Below are positions 51,181-60,486 of a stretch of DNA of 64,000 bases, one piece after another. The stretch comes from Rubrobacter xylanophilus DSM 9941 (GTDB lineage Bacteria > Actinomycetota > Rubrobacteria > Rubrobacterales > Rubrobacteraceae), in assembly GCF_000014185.1 (NCBI RefSeq), contig NC_008148.1, positions 3,161,749 through 3,225,748 of the forward strand. The letters are read 5' to 3'. Under the pieces are notes generated by a model, which saw nothing but the letters and a program-made list of their open reading frames with translations, did not search any database and was not told the DNA's origin. Every line of letters starts with the position of its first letter. Position 1 is the stretch's first letter. The translations under genes and the position numbers were made by a program.

Positions 51181-52143
51181 TTGGTCGCGATAGGCTACAC
51201 GCTGATGTGCGAGCAGCGGGGGCCCGGGGAGCTTGTCGAGGACGCGGTGGCGGCGGAGCGGGCCGGGTTCGAGTTCGCGGTGATCTCCGACCACTTCCAC
51301 CCCTGGCTCGAGGAGCAGGGCCACTCGGGGTACGCCTGGTCGATCCTCGGGGCCGTATCCCAGGCGACGGAGACCCTGCCCCTCATGACCTACGTGACCT
51401 GCCCCACCTTCCGCTACCACCCTGCGGTCGTGGCCCAGAAGGCGGCGACCGTCTCCATCCTCTCCGGCGGGCGCTTCACGCTGGGCCTCGGGGCGGGGGA
51501 GAACCTCAACGAGCACATCATCGGGGGCGGCTGGCCGTCGGTGGACGTGCGCCACCAGATGCTCGCCGAGGCGGTCGAGATCATCCGCCGCCTCTTCGAG
51601 GGCGGCTACGTGACCTACCGCGGGGCGTACCACGACGCAGAGGATGCCCGGCTCTTCGACCTTCCGGAGCAGCCGCCCGAGATAGGCATAGCCGCCAGCG
51701 GGCGGCCCTCCTGCGAGCTGGCCGGCGCGAAGGGCGACATGCTCATAGCGGTCGAGCCGGAGGCGGATCTGGTGCGGATGTTCCGCGAGGCCGGCGGGGA
51801 GGGAAAGCCCGCCGTGGGCCAGCTGCCGGTCTGCTGGGGCCCGGACGAGGCCGGGTGCCGGGCTCTGGCCCGCGAGCAGTTCCGCTGGATGGCCGGCGGG
51901 TGGAAGGTGATGGCCGAGCTGCCCAACCCGGTCAACTTCGACGCCTGCACCGCCTTTGTCCGGGAGGAGGACGTGGCCCGGCAGATCCCCTGCGGCCCCG
52001 ACCCGCAGGGGATAGCGGAGGGCGTCCGGCGGTACGCCGAAGCGGGCTTCACCCACGTGGCGCTCGTGCAGATCGGCGACGCCCAGGAGGAGTTCTGCCG
52101 CTTCTACGAGCGGGAGCTCTCCGCGGTGCTGGAGGACGTCTAG
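51181..52143 (+). CDS. F420-dependent LLM-class oxidoreductase
   Basis: A 320-residue TIM-barrel enzyme of the luciferase-like family related to F420-dependent glucose-6-phosphate dehydrogenase. Landmarks: GYTLMCEQRGPGELVEDAVAAERAGFEFAVISDHFHPW, TCPTFRYHPAVVAQKAATVSILSGGRFTLGLGAGENLNEHI. It would use reduced deazaflavin F420; the substrate is not known. It starts with TTG after GGAGGTCGAGGCGCC. Its stop faces leuS. Confidence 0.88.
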   Translation: MVAIGYTLMCEQRGPGELVEDAVAAERAGFEFAVISDHFHPWLEEQGHSGYAWSILGAVSQATETLPLMTYVTCPTFRYHPAVVAQKAATVSILSGGRFTLGLGAGENLNEHIIGGGWPSVDVRHQMLAEAVEIIRRLFEGGYVTYRGAYHDAEDARLFDLPEQPPEIGIAASGRPSCELAGAKGDMLIAVEPEADLVRMFREAGGEGKPAVGQLPVCWGPDEAGCRALAREQFRWMAGGWKVMAELPNPVNFDACTAFVREEDVARQIPCGPDPQGIAEGVRRYAEAGFTHVALVQIGDAQEEFCRFYERELSAVLEDV

Positions 52144-52147
52144 GCCG

Positions 52148-54601
52148 TTAGCTCACGACCAGGTTGATCAGGCGCCCCGGCACGTACACGGTCTTGCGGA
52201 GCTCGCGGCCCTCCACGTGGGCGCGCACCCTCTCGCTGGAGAGGGCGAGCTCGCGCGCCCGGCCCTCGTCCACCCCGGCCGGCGCCTCCACCCGGTCGCG
52301 CAGCTTGCCGTTCACCTGGACGACCAGGGTCACCGTCTCCTCGCGGACCAGCTCCTCGTCCCAGGAGGGCCAGCCCTGCTCGTGCACGGAGTACTCCTCG
52401 CCCAGGATCTCCCACATCTCCTCGGCGTGGTGCGGGGCGAAGGGGGCGAGCACCAGCAGGAAGCTCCTCATGGCCTCCCGCCACTCCTCCTCCCCCACCT
52501 CGCCCTTCACGGCCAGCAGGTAGTTGGTGTGCTCCATGAGCGCCGCTATGGCCGTGTTGAAGCGGAAGCCCTCCAGGTACTCGGTCACCCGCTTCACCAG
52601 CCGGTGGGTGCGGCGCGAAAGCTCGCCGGGGTCGGCCTCGGCCTCGGAGACGTCCCCCCCGGCGACGAGGGTGAAGGCCCGGCGCAGCCAGCGCGCGACG
52701 CCCTCTATCCCGCCGGGGTCCCACGGCCCGCCCTCGTCCCACGGGCCGATGAACATCAGGTAGCAGCGCAGGACGTCGGAGCCGTAGCGGTCCACGTACT
52801 CCTGGGGGTTCACCACGTTGCCCCGGCTCTTGCTCATCCGGTTGCCGTCGGGGCCGAGGATGACCCCCTGGTTGAACAGCCGGAGCATCGGCTCGTCGAA
52901 GTCCACGAGCCCGAGGTCGCGCATGACCTTGGTGAAGAAGCGCGTGTAGAGCAGGTGCATCGTCGCGTGCTCTATCCCGCCGGTGTACTGGTCGACCGGC
53001 AGCCAGCGGCTTCCCCGCTCGGGGTCGAAGGGTCCCTCCTCGTAGTGCGGGGAGAGGTAGCGGTACTGGTACCAGGAGGAGTCGACGAAGGTGTCCATGG
53101 TGTCGGTCTCCCGCTCTGCGGGCCCCCCGCACCGCGGGCACTCCGTCTTGCGGAACTCGTCGTTGAACTTGAGCGGCGACTCCCCGGTGGGCATGAACTC
53201 GGCGTCCTCGGGCAGGAGCACGGGGAGGTCCTCCTCGGGCACCGGCACCGTCCCGCACCGCTCGCAGTAGACGATGGGGATGGGTGTCCCCCAGTAGCGC
53301 TGGCGCGAGATGAGCCAGTCCCGCAGCCGGTAGTTGACGGCGGGACGGCCGACCCCCCTCTCCCTGAGCCAGCCGGTCACCTTCTCTCTGCCCTCGGCGC
53401 TCGGGGTGCCGTCAAAGGGGCCGGAGTTGACCATCTGGCCCTCGCCTACGTAGGCCCTCTCCAGAGGAGAGCCGTCCCAATCCGGCGGGGCTATGACCGT
53501 CCGGATCTCGATGCCGTGCTTCTTCGCGAACTCGAAGTCCCGCTCGTCGTGGGCGGGGACCGCCATGATCGCGCCCGTCCCGTAGCCCATGAGCACGTAG
53601 TCCGCAACGTAGACCGGGATCCTCTCCCCGTTGGCGGGGTTTACCGCGTAGGCCCCGGTGAAGACCCCGGTCTTCTCCCGGGTGACGTCGGCCCGGTCTA
53701 TCTCGCTCATCCGGGCGGCCCGCTCCACGTACGCCCGCACCTCTTCCCCCCGCTCCGGGGTGGTGATGCTCTCCACCGCCGGGTGCTCCGGCGCGACGAC
53801 GAAGAACGTGGCCCCGAAGAGCGTGTCCGGGCGAGTGGTGAACACCGTGACCCCGCCGTAGCCCTCGATCTCGAACTCTATCTCGGCGCCCTCGGAGCGC
53901 CCGATCCAGTTCCTCTGCAGCGCCTTTACGCGCTCGGGCCACTCTATCTCGGAGAAGTCCAGAAGCTCCTCGGCGTAGTCGGTGATCTTGAAGAGCCACT
54001 GCGCCAGGTTCCTCTTTATGACCGGGGTGTCGCAGCGCTCGCAGCGCCTGTCCGGGCCCACCACCTGCTCCCGGGCGAGCGTGGTGTTGCACGACGGGCA
54101 CCAGTCGACCGGGGCCTTCTCCCGGTAGGCCAGCCCTTTCTCGTAGAACTTCAGGAAGAACCACTGGTTCCACCGGTAGTACTCCGGGTCGCAGGTCACC
54201 ACCTCGGCGTCGAAGTCGAACATGGTGCCCATCTGCCTCAGCTGCCCCCGCATCCGCTCTATGTTGGAGTAGGTCCAGTCGCGCGGGTGGATGCCGCGCT
54301 TTATGGCCGCGTTCTCCGCGGGCAGCCCGAAGGCGTCGAATCCTATGGGGAAGAACACCCGGTAGCCGCGCATCCGCATAAAGCGCGCCCGGGTGTCCGA
54401 GGGAGTCATGGCGTACCAGTGCCCCACGTGCAGATCCCCGCTCGGGTAGGGCAGCATGGTGAGCGCGTAGTGCTTGGGCTTGCTCGGGTCTTCGTCGGTC
54501 TTGTAGAGGCCGGTCTCCGCCCAGCGCCGCTGCCAGCGCTCCTCTATTGCCCGGGGGTCATACCCCCTGCGAGAAGCTCTCTTCGCAAACGTCTCGCTCA
54601 A
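52148..54601 (-). CDS. leuS: Leucyl-tRNA synthetase
   Basis: An 817-residue class I synthetase. The HIGH-type motif is HVGH (58-61), KMSKS appears as RMSKS (M589), and the connective editing domain is present with TTRPDTLFGATF and VPAHDERDFEFA. Zinc-finger cysteines occur in CPSCN...CERC and CERCGTVP...CPRCGG. It charges tRNA-Leu and hydrolyses mischarged products. It stands alone; I saw no T-box in the 115-base leader. Confidence 0.97.
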   Translation of the reverse strand: MSETFAKRASRRGYDPRAIEERWQRRWAETGLYKTDEDPSKPKHYALTMLPYPSGDLHVGHWYAMTPSDTRARFMRMRGYRVFFPIGFDAFGLPAENAAIKRGIHPRDWTYSNIERMRGQLRQMGTMFDFDAEVVTCDPEYYRWNQWFFLKFYEKGLAYREKAPVDWCPSCNTTLAREQVVGPDRRCERCDTPVIKRNLAQWLFKITDYAEELLDFSEIEWPERVKALQRNWIGRSEGAEIEFEIEGYGGVTVFTTRPDTLFGATFFVVAPEHPAVESITTPERGEEVRAYVERAARMSEIDRADVTREKTGVFTGAYAVNPANGERIPVYVADYVLMGYGTGAIMAVPAHDERDFEFAKKHGIEIRTVIAPPDWDGSPLERAYVGEGQMVNSGPFDGTPSAEGREKVTGWLRERGVGRPAVNYRLRDWLISRQRYWGTPIPIVYCERCGTVPVPEEDLPVLLPEDAEFMPTGESPLKFNDEFRKTECPRCGGPAERETDTMDTFVDSSWYQYRYLSPHYEEGPFDPERGSRWLPVDQYTGGIEHATMHLLYTRFFTKVMRDLGLVDFDEPMLRLFNQGVILGPDGNRMSKSRGNVVNPQEYVDRYGSDVLRCYLMFIGPWDEGGPWDPGGIEGVARWLRRAFTLVAGGDVSEAEADPGELSRRTHRLVKRVTEYLEGFRFNTAIAALMEHTNYLLAVKGEVGEEEWREAMRSFLLVLAPFAPHHAEEMWEILGEEYSVHEQGWPSWDEELVREETVTLVVQVNGKLRDRVEAPAGVDEGRARELALSSERVRAHVEGRELRKTVYVPGRLINLVVS

Positions 54602-54717
54602 GATGGACTCCTCCGATCGCTCCTCTCCCTCTGTGAGCCCTCCGGAAGACAGCGCAGCAGGCGCCTATAGTCGAGGCTGGAAGAAGACGGATGTGTACCC
54701 TGCAACGCTCACGCTCT

Positions 54718-55428
54718 TTATCTTACCACCCCAAGCAGCAGGAGCGCCGCGAGGGCGGCGGCGAGGGTTCCGGCGGCGTTGGTGAGCCCGTTGCCGAGGC
54801 GCGGCAGCCTGGCCCCTATGAGGCTGTCCACGAGGGTGCCGCAGAAGGCCGCGACCGCCACCGGCACCGCGGCTCCCTCCACGAGCCCCAGCAGCGCCCC
54901 CAGGGCGGCGGTGAGCCCGGCGGCGGCGAGCCCGGCGAGGGTTCCGGGCAGCGAGACGGCCCCGTCGGTGCCGGGGCGCACCGGCTCGAAGGTGGTGACG
55001 AGCCGCGGCCTTCCCCCGTAGAGCTGGCCGACCTCGGACTCGGCGGTGTCGGCGAAGGCGGCCCCGAGCGCCGCGACGAAGGCGGCCGAGAAGGCCTCCC
55101 GGAAGGGGGTCAGGGCGGAGAGCAGCGCGCAGGCCACCGCCACCCCGCCGTTGGCGAGCGCGTTTTTTGCCCCCCGGCGCCCGCCGCGCGCCTCCGCCGT
55201 CCCGGAGCGGCGCTTGCGCTCGTAGCCGAGCCGGGTGAGCAGAGAGCCGCCGACCACGAACAGGGCCAGCACGGCGAACCCCGGCGCCCCCAGGCTGGCG
55301 TAGACGAGCGTCCCCACCACCATCCCGCCGGCCGCCCCGCCCGCGCTCACCATCCGGAGCAGGTAGGCCAGGGCGGCGAAGAGCCCCGTCACCCCGACGG
55401 CGGCCGCCAGGTCTCCCGCCTCCCCCAA
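54718..55428 (-). CDS. DUF92 membrane protein
   Basis: About 236 residues with six or seven hydrophobic helices. SAGGAAGGMVVGTLVYASLGAPGFAVLALFVVGGSLLTRLGYERKRRSG and AAFADTAESEVGQLYGGRPRLVTTFEPVRPGTDGAVSLPGTLAGL are diagnostic of DUF92, the family of plant phytyl-phosphate kinase VTE6 and related CTP-dependent prenol kinases. The start is uncertain; I placed it at TTG 55428 after the upstream stop. Confidence 0.8.
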   Translation of the reverse strand: MGEAGDLAAAVGVTGLFAALAYLLRMVSAGGAAGGMVVGTLVYASLGAPGFAVLALFVVGGSLLTRLGYERKRRSGTAEARGGRRGAKNALANGGVAVACALLSALTPFREAFSAAFVAALGAAFADTAESEVGQLYGGRPRLVTTFEPVRPGTDGAVSLPGTLAGLAAAGLTAALGALLGLVEGAAVPVAVAAFCGTLVDSLIGARLPRLGNGLTNAAGTLAAALAALLLLGVVR

Positions 55429-55439
55429 CCCAAAACCCT

Positions 55440-55889
55440 CTAGCGCCTGACGTGCCCGAGGAGCTTGCGGGCGTAGGCCTCGCACTCGGAGGGGAGGGCG
55501 TGCAGGAGGGCCGGCTCTATAGCACCCGCCCTCACGCCCCTCCCCTTGAGCCGCTCCACGCCCTGGTACAGGAGGGAGCCCGCGAGGGGGCTCGGCCGGT
55601 GGGGGACCGCGACCACCACGCCGTAGACGCCGGAGCTGCCCGGCTCCGCCGCCTCCCCCACCTCCTCCACGGCCTCGGGACGGTCCTGGCCGAGGACGAA
55701 GATCTGGACCGCCGGGCCTCCCGGGATGGGGGGCCGCTCGGGCTCCACGAGGCTCTCCCAGAAGGCCAAGGTCCTGGCGTAGCCGGCCTCCAGCGCCGCC
55801 CGGGCGAGCCCGGACCAGATGTCGCCGGCCACCCGGCGGGCGAGCGGGCTGCCGTAGTCCACGAACATGGCTATGGAGGCCTCGGCCAC
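55440..55889 (-). CDS. Conserved hypothetical protein
   Basis: A 149-residue soluble protein starting at a GTG (AEASIAMFVDYGSPLARRVAGDIWSGLARAALEAGYARTLAF). The middle QIFVLGQDRPEAVEEVGEA...GVYGVVVAVPHRPSPLAGSLLYQGVERLKGRG suggests an alpha/beta fold. I recognise no family. It overlaps no domain with its neighbours but starts within the last codons of the small TPR gene, so the two are probably one operon. Confidence 0.6.
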   Translation of the reverse strand: MAEASIAMFVDYGSPLARRVAGDIWSGLARAALEAGYARTLAFWESLVEPERPPIPGGPAVQIFVLGQDRPEAVEEVGEAAEPGSSGVYGVVVAVPHRPSPLAGSLLYQGVERLKGRGVRAGAIEPALLHALPSECEAYARKLLGHVRR

Positions 55890-55893
55890 CGGG

Positions 55894-56229
55894 CTACCGG
55901 CCGCCCGCGGCCCGCTTCTCCAGCCGGCGCACAAAGACGTCTATCTCCTTTACGGTCTGCAGGTCGCCGTTCTTCCGGGCCACCTCGCGCCCCTCCTCGA
56001 AGACCCGCCGCGCCTCCTCGTCCTCGCCGAGCTCGTAGAGCGCGCGGCCCAGCGTCCGGTAGGCCACCGAGTAGTCCGGCTTGCTCCGCACGGCGCGGCG
56101 CAAAAGGTCCGCCGCCTCCCCGAACTCCCCCCGCCGGAACAGCTCGGAGCCCAGGGAGTACAGCACCATCGGGTTGTCCGGGTCCCTCTCGAGAAGCCGC
56201 CTGAACATCTCGGCCCGCGAGGACTCCAT
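55894..56229 (-). CDS. Small TPR protein
   Basis: A 111-residue protein of three TPR-like helical pairs (AEMFRRLLERDPDNPMVLYSLGSELFRRGEFGEAADLLRRAVRSKPDYSVAYRTLGRALYELGEDEEARRVFEEG). Such short TPR units bind partner peptides. TAAAAT near 56265 is a possible -10 and GGGGGTGG precedes the ATG. Partner unknown. Confidence 0.85.
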   Translation of the reverse strand: MESSRAEMFRRLLERDPDNPMVLYSLGSELFRRGEFGEAADLLRRAVRSKPDYSVAYRTLGRALYELGEDEEARRVFEEGREVARKNGDLQTVKEIDVFVRRLEKRAAGGR

Positions 56230-56305
56230 CGGCCACCCCCTTCGCGCGGGATCTCACACGGCCCATTTTTAGCACGGTGCGGGGCGCGCCGTTTAGAATG
56301 GCCCG

Positions 56306-56680
56306 GTGAAACCGAAGAGCCTGCTGCAGAGGCTGGCAACCTCCCCAGACCTGGCCCCCTTCCGGGAGCTGGTCAGCCCCCTGGCCGAGCACGACAGGCG
56401 GCGCGGGAGCGATCTGATCCGGACGCTGCGCGTGTACTTCGCCTGCGGGGCCAACGCCAGCGAGGCCGCCGACCGGCTGTGGCTCCACCGCAACAGCCTG
56501 CTCTACCGCCTGCAGCGCATCTCGGACCTCACGGGGCTAGACTTAAAGGACCCCGAGGCGAGGCTCGCCCTCCAGCTCGGGCTTCTGGCCATGGAGCAGA
56601 AGGAGAGGAAAGGAGAGGGACGTGAGGCTGAGCACCCGCAACCGGCTGCCGGGAACGATAACCGAGGTGCAGAAGGGTGA
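56306..56680 (+). CDS. Stand-alone PucR-type helix-turn-helix protein
   Basis: A 124-residue protein. LIRTLRVYFACGANASEAADRLWLHRNSLLYRLQRISDLTGLDLKDPEARLALQLGL is the C-terminal DNA-binding domain of PucR/CdaR regulators. The usual ~300-residue N-terminal sensor is absent. TAGAAT at 56294-56299 ends 6 bases before the GTG, so it is probably leaderless. The molbindin gene begins inside its 3' end. It may be a regulator without its own sensor; molybdate control is a guess from the neighbour. Confidence 0.8.
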   Translation: MKPKSLLQRLATSPDLAPFRELVSPLAEHDRRRGSDLIRTLRVYFACGANASEAADRLWLHRNSLLYRLQRISDLTGLDLKDPEARLALQLGLLAMEQKERKGEGREAEHPQPAAGNDNRGAEG

Positions 56681-56840
56681 CGTCACCGCCAAGGTCACCC
56701 TGCAGGTCGGCGACAACCACATCGTCGCCCTCATAACCCGCGAGAGCGCCGAGGAGCTGGGCCTCGAGGCCGGCCAGCGGGCCACCGCCCTGGTGAAGGC
56801 GACCGACGTCATGATCCTGACCGACGAGGGCCTGGGTTGA
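56622..56840 (+). CDS. Molbindin (TOBE/Mop domain protein)
   Basis: A 72-residue single Mop domain: LSTRNRLPGTITEVQKGDVTAKVTLQVGDNHIVALITRESAEELGLEAGQRATALVKATDVMILTD. Such proteins bind molybdate or tungstate and store or sense it. The GTG start follows GAGAGGGAC and overlaps the end of the PucR-type gene by 59 bases in another frame, so translation is coupled. Confidence 0.92.
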   Translation: MRLSTRNRLPGTITEVQKGDVTAKVTLQVGDNHIVALITRESAEELGLEAGQRATALVKATDVMILTDEGLG

Positions 56841-56898
56841 GCAGGGCTACCGGCGTCCCGCCGCTTCCCCCGCAAGCGGCGCGCAAAGGACAACCCCC

Positions 56899-58062
56899 TC
56901 AGGCGTAGGGTCCCGCCCCCGCATCCCCGAACATCAGACGGTACGCCTCGGCGACGGCGAGCACCTCGCGCACGTACCACCCGGCGCGGTTGTACGCGTA
57001 GAGCGCGGCATGCCAGTCCTCCGGAGCCCCCGCGTCGCGCAGATACCGCGCCGCGGCCGGGATGGCGTCCGCGGGGTCCATGATGTTGGCCACGCCGTCC
57101 CCGTCCCCGTCCACCCCGGCCCGGAGCCAGGTGGAGGGCAGAAACTGCATGGGTCCCAGAGCCCCCGCCGCCGAAGGGCCCATCCTGCGACCGTGGTCCG
57201 ACTCCACCCGGCCGACCGCGGCCAGCACATACCAGTCCTCCCCGAACCCGTACTCCCGCGCCGCGCGCCGGTAGAGCCGCATGTACTCCTCCTCGGGGAG
57301 GTTCCCCGCCGGCTTTGCCACCACCTTCTCGCGCTCGACGAGGTCCAGCTCCGCCCGCCGCGCGCCAACATCCCATCCCGTGGCCGCAGCCTCCCTCGCC
57401 AGACGCTCCTCGCGGCGGAGCTCCCGGAGCCGCTCCCGGGTCGCCTCCCTCGAGGCCTCCAGCCCGCGAATGGCGGCCTCCAGCCGGCGCTCCCGGCGCC
57501 GCAACTCCCCCACCTCGCGCTCCCGCACGGCGAGCAGCCGCCGGTACTCCTGGCGCTTCCGGGAGAGCTGCCTCCGCATGTCCCCCAGAATCCGCTCGTG
57601 GCGCTCGTACGCCTCCAGGATCTCCCGCCCCTCCCGCAACACCAGCAGAAACCTCCCGGCCACCTCGAGGCGTTCCTGCCAATCTCCAGATTTTAATGCA
57701 TTTTGTATCAATAATTCTAGAGACTCGTAGCTCTGGCCTTTGTAGGCTGCGACGGCGGCTGCTCTGTAGCGCTTTTCGGCCCGGAGGCGTGCCTTTCGCT
57801 GGGCGCGCAGGCTGTGGTCGAGGCGGGATATGTCCTGGTGGAGGTCCTGGAGCCTGTATCTGGAGCGGTCGGCGGCGGACTGTGCCTTCTCCAGGCGCTC
57901 TCCTAGGCGTGAGATCCGGGAGATCTTCTCCTCCAGCGCGGCCTGCTGCCGCTGCAGCCTGTCCTCGAGCCTCTTCTCCCCTTGGGCCGCTGTCCGGTCC
58001 GCCGCGGCGCAGAGCAGCAGCGCGGCGAGGCACAGGCAAAGCGCGAACCCTCTCCCCAACAT
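56899..58062 (-). CDS. Secreted coiled-coil lytic transglycosylase
   Basis: A 387-residue protein with a signal peptide (MLGRGFALCLCLAALLLCAAADRTAAQ, about 1-27), a long coiled coil (30-235) and a C-terminal transglycosylase domain with catalytic E287 (AAVGRVESDHGR), GALGPMQFLPSTWLRAGVDGDGDG and AYNRAGWYV. This is the arrangement of cell-wall enzymes that resemble the RipA/NlpC regulators but carry a lytic domain. It should cleave peptidoglycan outside the cell. It is downstream of parB. Confidence 0.88.
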   Translation of the reverse strand: MLGRGFALCLCLAALLLCAAADRTAAQGEKRLEDRLQRQQAALEEKISRISRLGERLEKAQSAADRSRYRLQDLHQDISRLDHSLRAQRKARLRAEKRYRAAAVAAYKGQSYESLELLIQNALKSGDWQERLEVAGRFLLVLREGREILEAYERHERILGDMRRQLSRKRQEYRRLLAVREREVGELRRRERRLEAAIRGLEASREATRERLRELRREERLAREAAATGWDVGARRAELDLVEREKVVAKPAGNLPEEEYMRLYRRAAREYGFGEDWYVLAAVGRVESDHGRRMGPSAAGALGPMQFLPSTWLRAGVDGDGDGVANIMDPADAIPAAARYLRDAGAPEDWHAALYAYNRAGWYVREVLAVAEAYRLMFGDAGAGPYA

Positions 58063-58088
58063 CCTCCCTCGAAGTAACCTTGCGCTAC

Positions 58089-58955
58089 CTAACCGGAGGT
58101 CAGGAGCGAGACGATAGCCTCCAGCTGCTCCCGGTCGCGGAACCGTATCTCCAGCTTGCCGCCGCGGCGGGAGGGTCTTATGCGCACGGGAAGCTCTATC
58201 TTCTCCTGGATCATGCGCGATACCTCGGCGTACTCCCCCTCTTTAGAACTCCTCTCCCCGCGGCGGGATCCACTCCCTCTCTCGCCACGCTCCTCGCCGG
58301 AGAGCATGCGGCGCACCATCTCCTCGGTCTTCCGCACGGAGAGCTTCTCTTCGTGGACCCGCTCCGCGAGCCTCACGATCTCCTCCTCGCTCTTGAGGCC
58401 GAGGAGCGCCCGCGCGTGCCCCTCGCTGATCCTGCCGTCCTGCAGCATGGCCCGCACGCGCTCGGGCAGCTGTACGAGCCGGAGGGTGTTGGTGACGGCG
58501 GCCCGGCTCTTCCCCAGCCTCGTGGCCAGCTGCTCCTTGGTGAGCCCGAAGCTGTCCATGAGGGCCTGGTAGGCGGCCGCGGTCTCGAGGGGGTTCAGGT
58601 CCTCCCGCTGCAGGTTCTCTACGAGGGCCAGCTCCATCGACTCGTCGGCCCCGGCCTGCCGGATGAGCACCGGCACCCTCTCGAGCCCCGCCTCCCTGGC
58701 CGCCCGCAGCCTGCGCTCCCCGGCGATCAGCTCGAACCCCCGCTCGGTGGAGCGCACCACCAGCGGCTGGAGTATCCCTACCTCGCGAATCGAGGCCGCC
58801 AGCTCCCGGATCCCCGCCTCGGGGAAGTTGCGCCGCGGCTGGAAGGAGTTGGGCCGGATGGCGGAGATCGGCAGCTCCTCGAACTTGAGCCCCCCGACGC
58901 TCTCCCCGGTGGCTATGAGCGCGGACAGCCCCCTCCCCAGCCCCCTCCTACCCAC
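58089..58955 (-). CDS. parB: Chromosome-partitioning protein ParB
   Basis: A 288-residue ParB. The N-terminal motifs SFQPRRNFPEAGIRELAASIREVGILQPLVV and ELIAGERRLRAAREAG (the CTPase/GERR box), ENLQREDLNPLETAAAY and the helix-turn-helix QLATRLGKSRAAVTNTLRL are present, with a C-terminal dimerisation domain. It binds parS and loads condensin near the origin. It overlaps the parA stop by 8 bases. Confidence 0.97.
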   Translation of the reverse strand: MGRRGLGRGLSALIATGESVGGLKFEELPISAIRPNSFQPRRNFPEAGIRELAASIREVGILQPLVVRSTERGFELIAGERRLRAAREAGLERVPVLIRQAGADESMELALVENLQREDLNPLETAAAYQALMDSFGLTKEQLATRLGKSRAAVTNTLRLVQLPERVRAMLQDGRISEGHARALLGLKSEEEIVRLAERVHEEKLSVRKTEEMVRRMLSGEERGERGSGSRRGERSSKEGEYAEVSRMIQEKIELPVRIRPSRRGGKLEIRFRDREQLEAIVSLLTSG

Positions 58956-59715
58956 GGCTCAGCACCTCCTCGGCGACCGCCTCGTACGCCTCCGCCCCCG
59001 TGCTCCTGGGCGCGTAGAGCGCTATGGGAAGCCCGAAGCTGGGCGCCTCGCTGAGACGCACGTTGCGCGGGATAATGGTCCTGAACACGGCGTCCCCGAA
59101 GAAGGACCTGACCTCCTCGACGACCTGCCGGGAGAGGTTGGTCCTGGGATCGAACATGGTGAGAAGCACCCCACCGATCCTGAGCCGGGGGTTGAGCTCC
59201 TCCCGCACCATTCGTATGCTCTGCATGAGCTGGGTGAGCCCCTCGAGCGCGTAGTACTCGCACTGGATGGGTATGAGCACCTCGTCGGCGGCCGCGAGGG
59301 CGTTCAGGGTGAGCAGGTCGAGCGAGGGCGGGCAGTCCACCAATACCCGGTCGTACGAGTCCTCGGGGAGCTTCTGGAGCGCCTTCTTGAGCTTGTACTC
59401 CCGCGCCAGGCTGGACACGAGCTCTACCTCGGCCCCCACCAGGTTTATGGTCGAGGGGGCGACGTCGAGCCCCTCTACCCGGGTGCCCCGGGCCACCTCC
59501 TGTATGGGACGCCCCTCGATGAGCACGTCGTACATGCACGCGCCCTCCGCGGAGACCCCCAGCCCGCTCGTCGCGTTGGCCTGGGGGTCCATGTCTACCA
59601 CGAGCACCCGCTCGCCTTTTCCTGCCAGGTAGGCAGCCAGGTTTATGGCGGTGGTGCTCTTTCCCACCCCTCCCTTCTGGTTGACTATGGCGACGACGGC
59701 CTTCACCGCGGGCAT
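58948..59715 (-). CDS. parA: Chromosome-partitioning ATPase ParA
   Basis: A 255-residue ParA/Soj ATPase. The deviant Walker A is NQKGGVGKSTTAINLAAYLA at about 12-31, Walker B VLVVDMDPQANATS and DRVLVDCPPSLDLLTLNALAAAD. It moves ParB-parS complexes on the nucleoid. It follows rsmG after 30 bases. The first residues MPAVKAVVAIVNQ place the ATG correctly. Confidence 0.97.
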   Translation of the reverse strand: MPAVKAVVAIVNQKGGVGKSTTAINLAAYLAGKGERVLVVDMDPQANATSGLGVSAEGACMYDVLIEGRPIQEVARGTRVEGLDVAPSTINLVGAEVELVSSLAREYKLKKALQKLPEDSYDRVLVDCPPSLDLLTLNALAAADEVLIPIQCEYYALEGLTQLMQSIRMVREELNPRLRIGGVLLTMFDPRTNLSRQVVEEVRSFFGDAVFRTIIPRNVRLSEAPSFGLPIALYAPRSTGAEAYEAVAEEVLSRG

Positions 59716-59745
59716 CTTACCATGTGTCGGGCGTTTCTTCCCCGG

Positions 59746-60486
59746 CTACCCGCCCCCGCGCAGCGGCCTTTTTGCCGGCACACCGGCCTTTCTGGGGTAG
59801 CGCCCGGGTGTCTCGCGCCTCTTTTCCAGGATGACCAGCCTACGTCGCTTCTCCTCCCCGACCTCGGGCAGCCGCGGCACCTCGAGCACGCCGGAGAGCC
59901 GCGCACCGAGAACGGCCGCGGCGCCCTCCCCCAGCCGCAGCTCGTGCTCCGGCATCCCACCCTTCATGGCCACGGCGTGGCCGCCCACGCGCAATAGCGG
60001 TACGCAGTACTCGGCCAGCACGGGCAGAGCGGCCACGGCCCGCGCGAGCGCCGCGTCGTACCGGGAGCGGTGCGCCGCCTCCCGCGCCACCGCCTCGACC
60101 CGCGCGTTCACAACGTCCACGCCCGAGAGCCCCAGGGACTCGATGGCGTAACGGAGGAAATCCGCCTTCTTGCCGGTGGACTCGATCAGGACGACCCTGG
60201 CCTCCGGCAAAAGTATCTTTAGCGGTATGCCGGGCAGCCCGCCTCCGCTCCCTACGTCCGCGACGCGCCCCGCCGCCCGCAGAGGCTCGAAGAGCAGACA
60301 GCTCGCGGAGTCCAGGACGTGCTCAAGAAGTACCGTCTCCGGCTCCCTCGTCCCTATGACGTTCGCCCGCCGGTACCCGGCGAGCAGCAGCGCGTACTCC
60401 TCCAGCAGGGACAGCTGCTCGCGAGAAGCCTTCACCCCCCAGGCGTCCAGCTGGCGCCTGAACGCCTCCCGGGCGGAGCGTTTCAC
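59746..60486 (-). CDS. rsmG: 16S rRNA (guanine-N7) methyltransferase RsmG
   Basis: A 246-residue RsmG (GidB). VADVGSGGGLPGIPLKILLPEARVVLIESTGKKADFLRYAIESLGL is the SAM site and the later ALARAVAALPVLAEYCVPLLRVGGHAVAMKG is typical. It methylates G527 of 16S rRNA. The start is uncertain: the GTG at 60486 lies in the middle of a parS site, giving an MKRSAREAF N-terminus; the frame is also open to 60531 through that site. Confidence 0.93.
   Translation of the reverse strand: MKRSAREAFRRQLDAWGVKASREQLSLLEEYALLLAGYRRANVIGTREPETVLLEHVLDSASCLLFEPLRAAGRVADVGSGGGLPGIPLKILLPEARVVLIESTGKKADFLRYAIESLGLSGVDVVNARVEAVAREAAHRSRYDAALARAVAALPVLAEYCVPLLRVGGHAVAMKGGMPEHELRLGEGAAAVLGARLSGVLEVPRLPEVGEEKRRRLVILEKRRETPGRYPRKAGVPAKRPLRGGG

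Noticed and set aside
54602..54717. A T-box leader for leuS
   Set aside because: The T-box sequence AGGGTGGNACCGCG and a specifier hairpin are not present in the 115-base leader.
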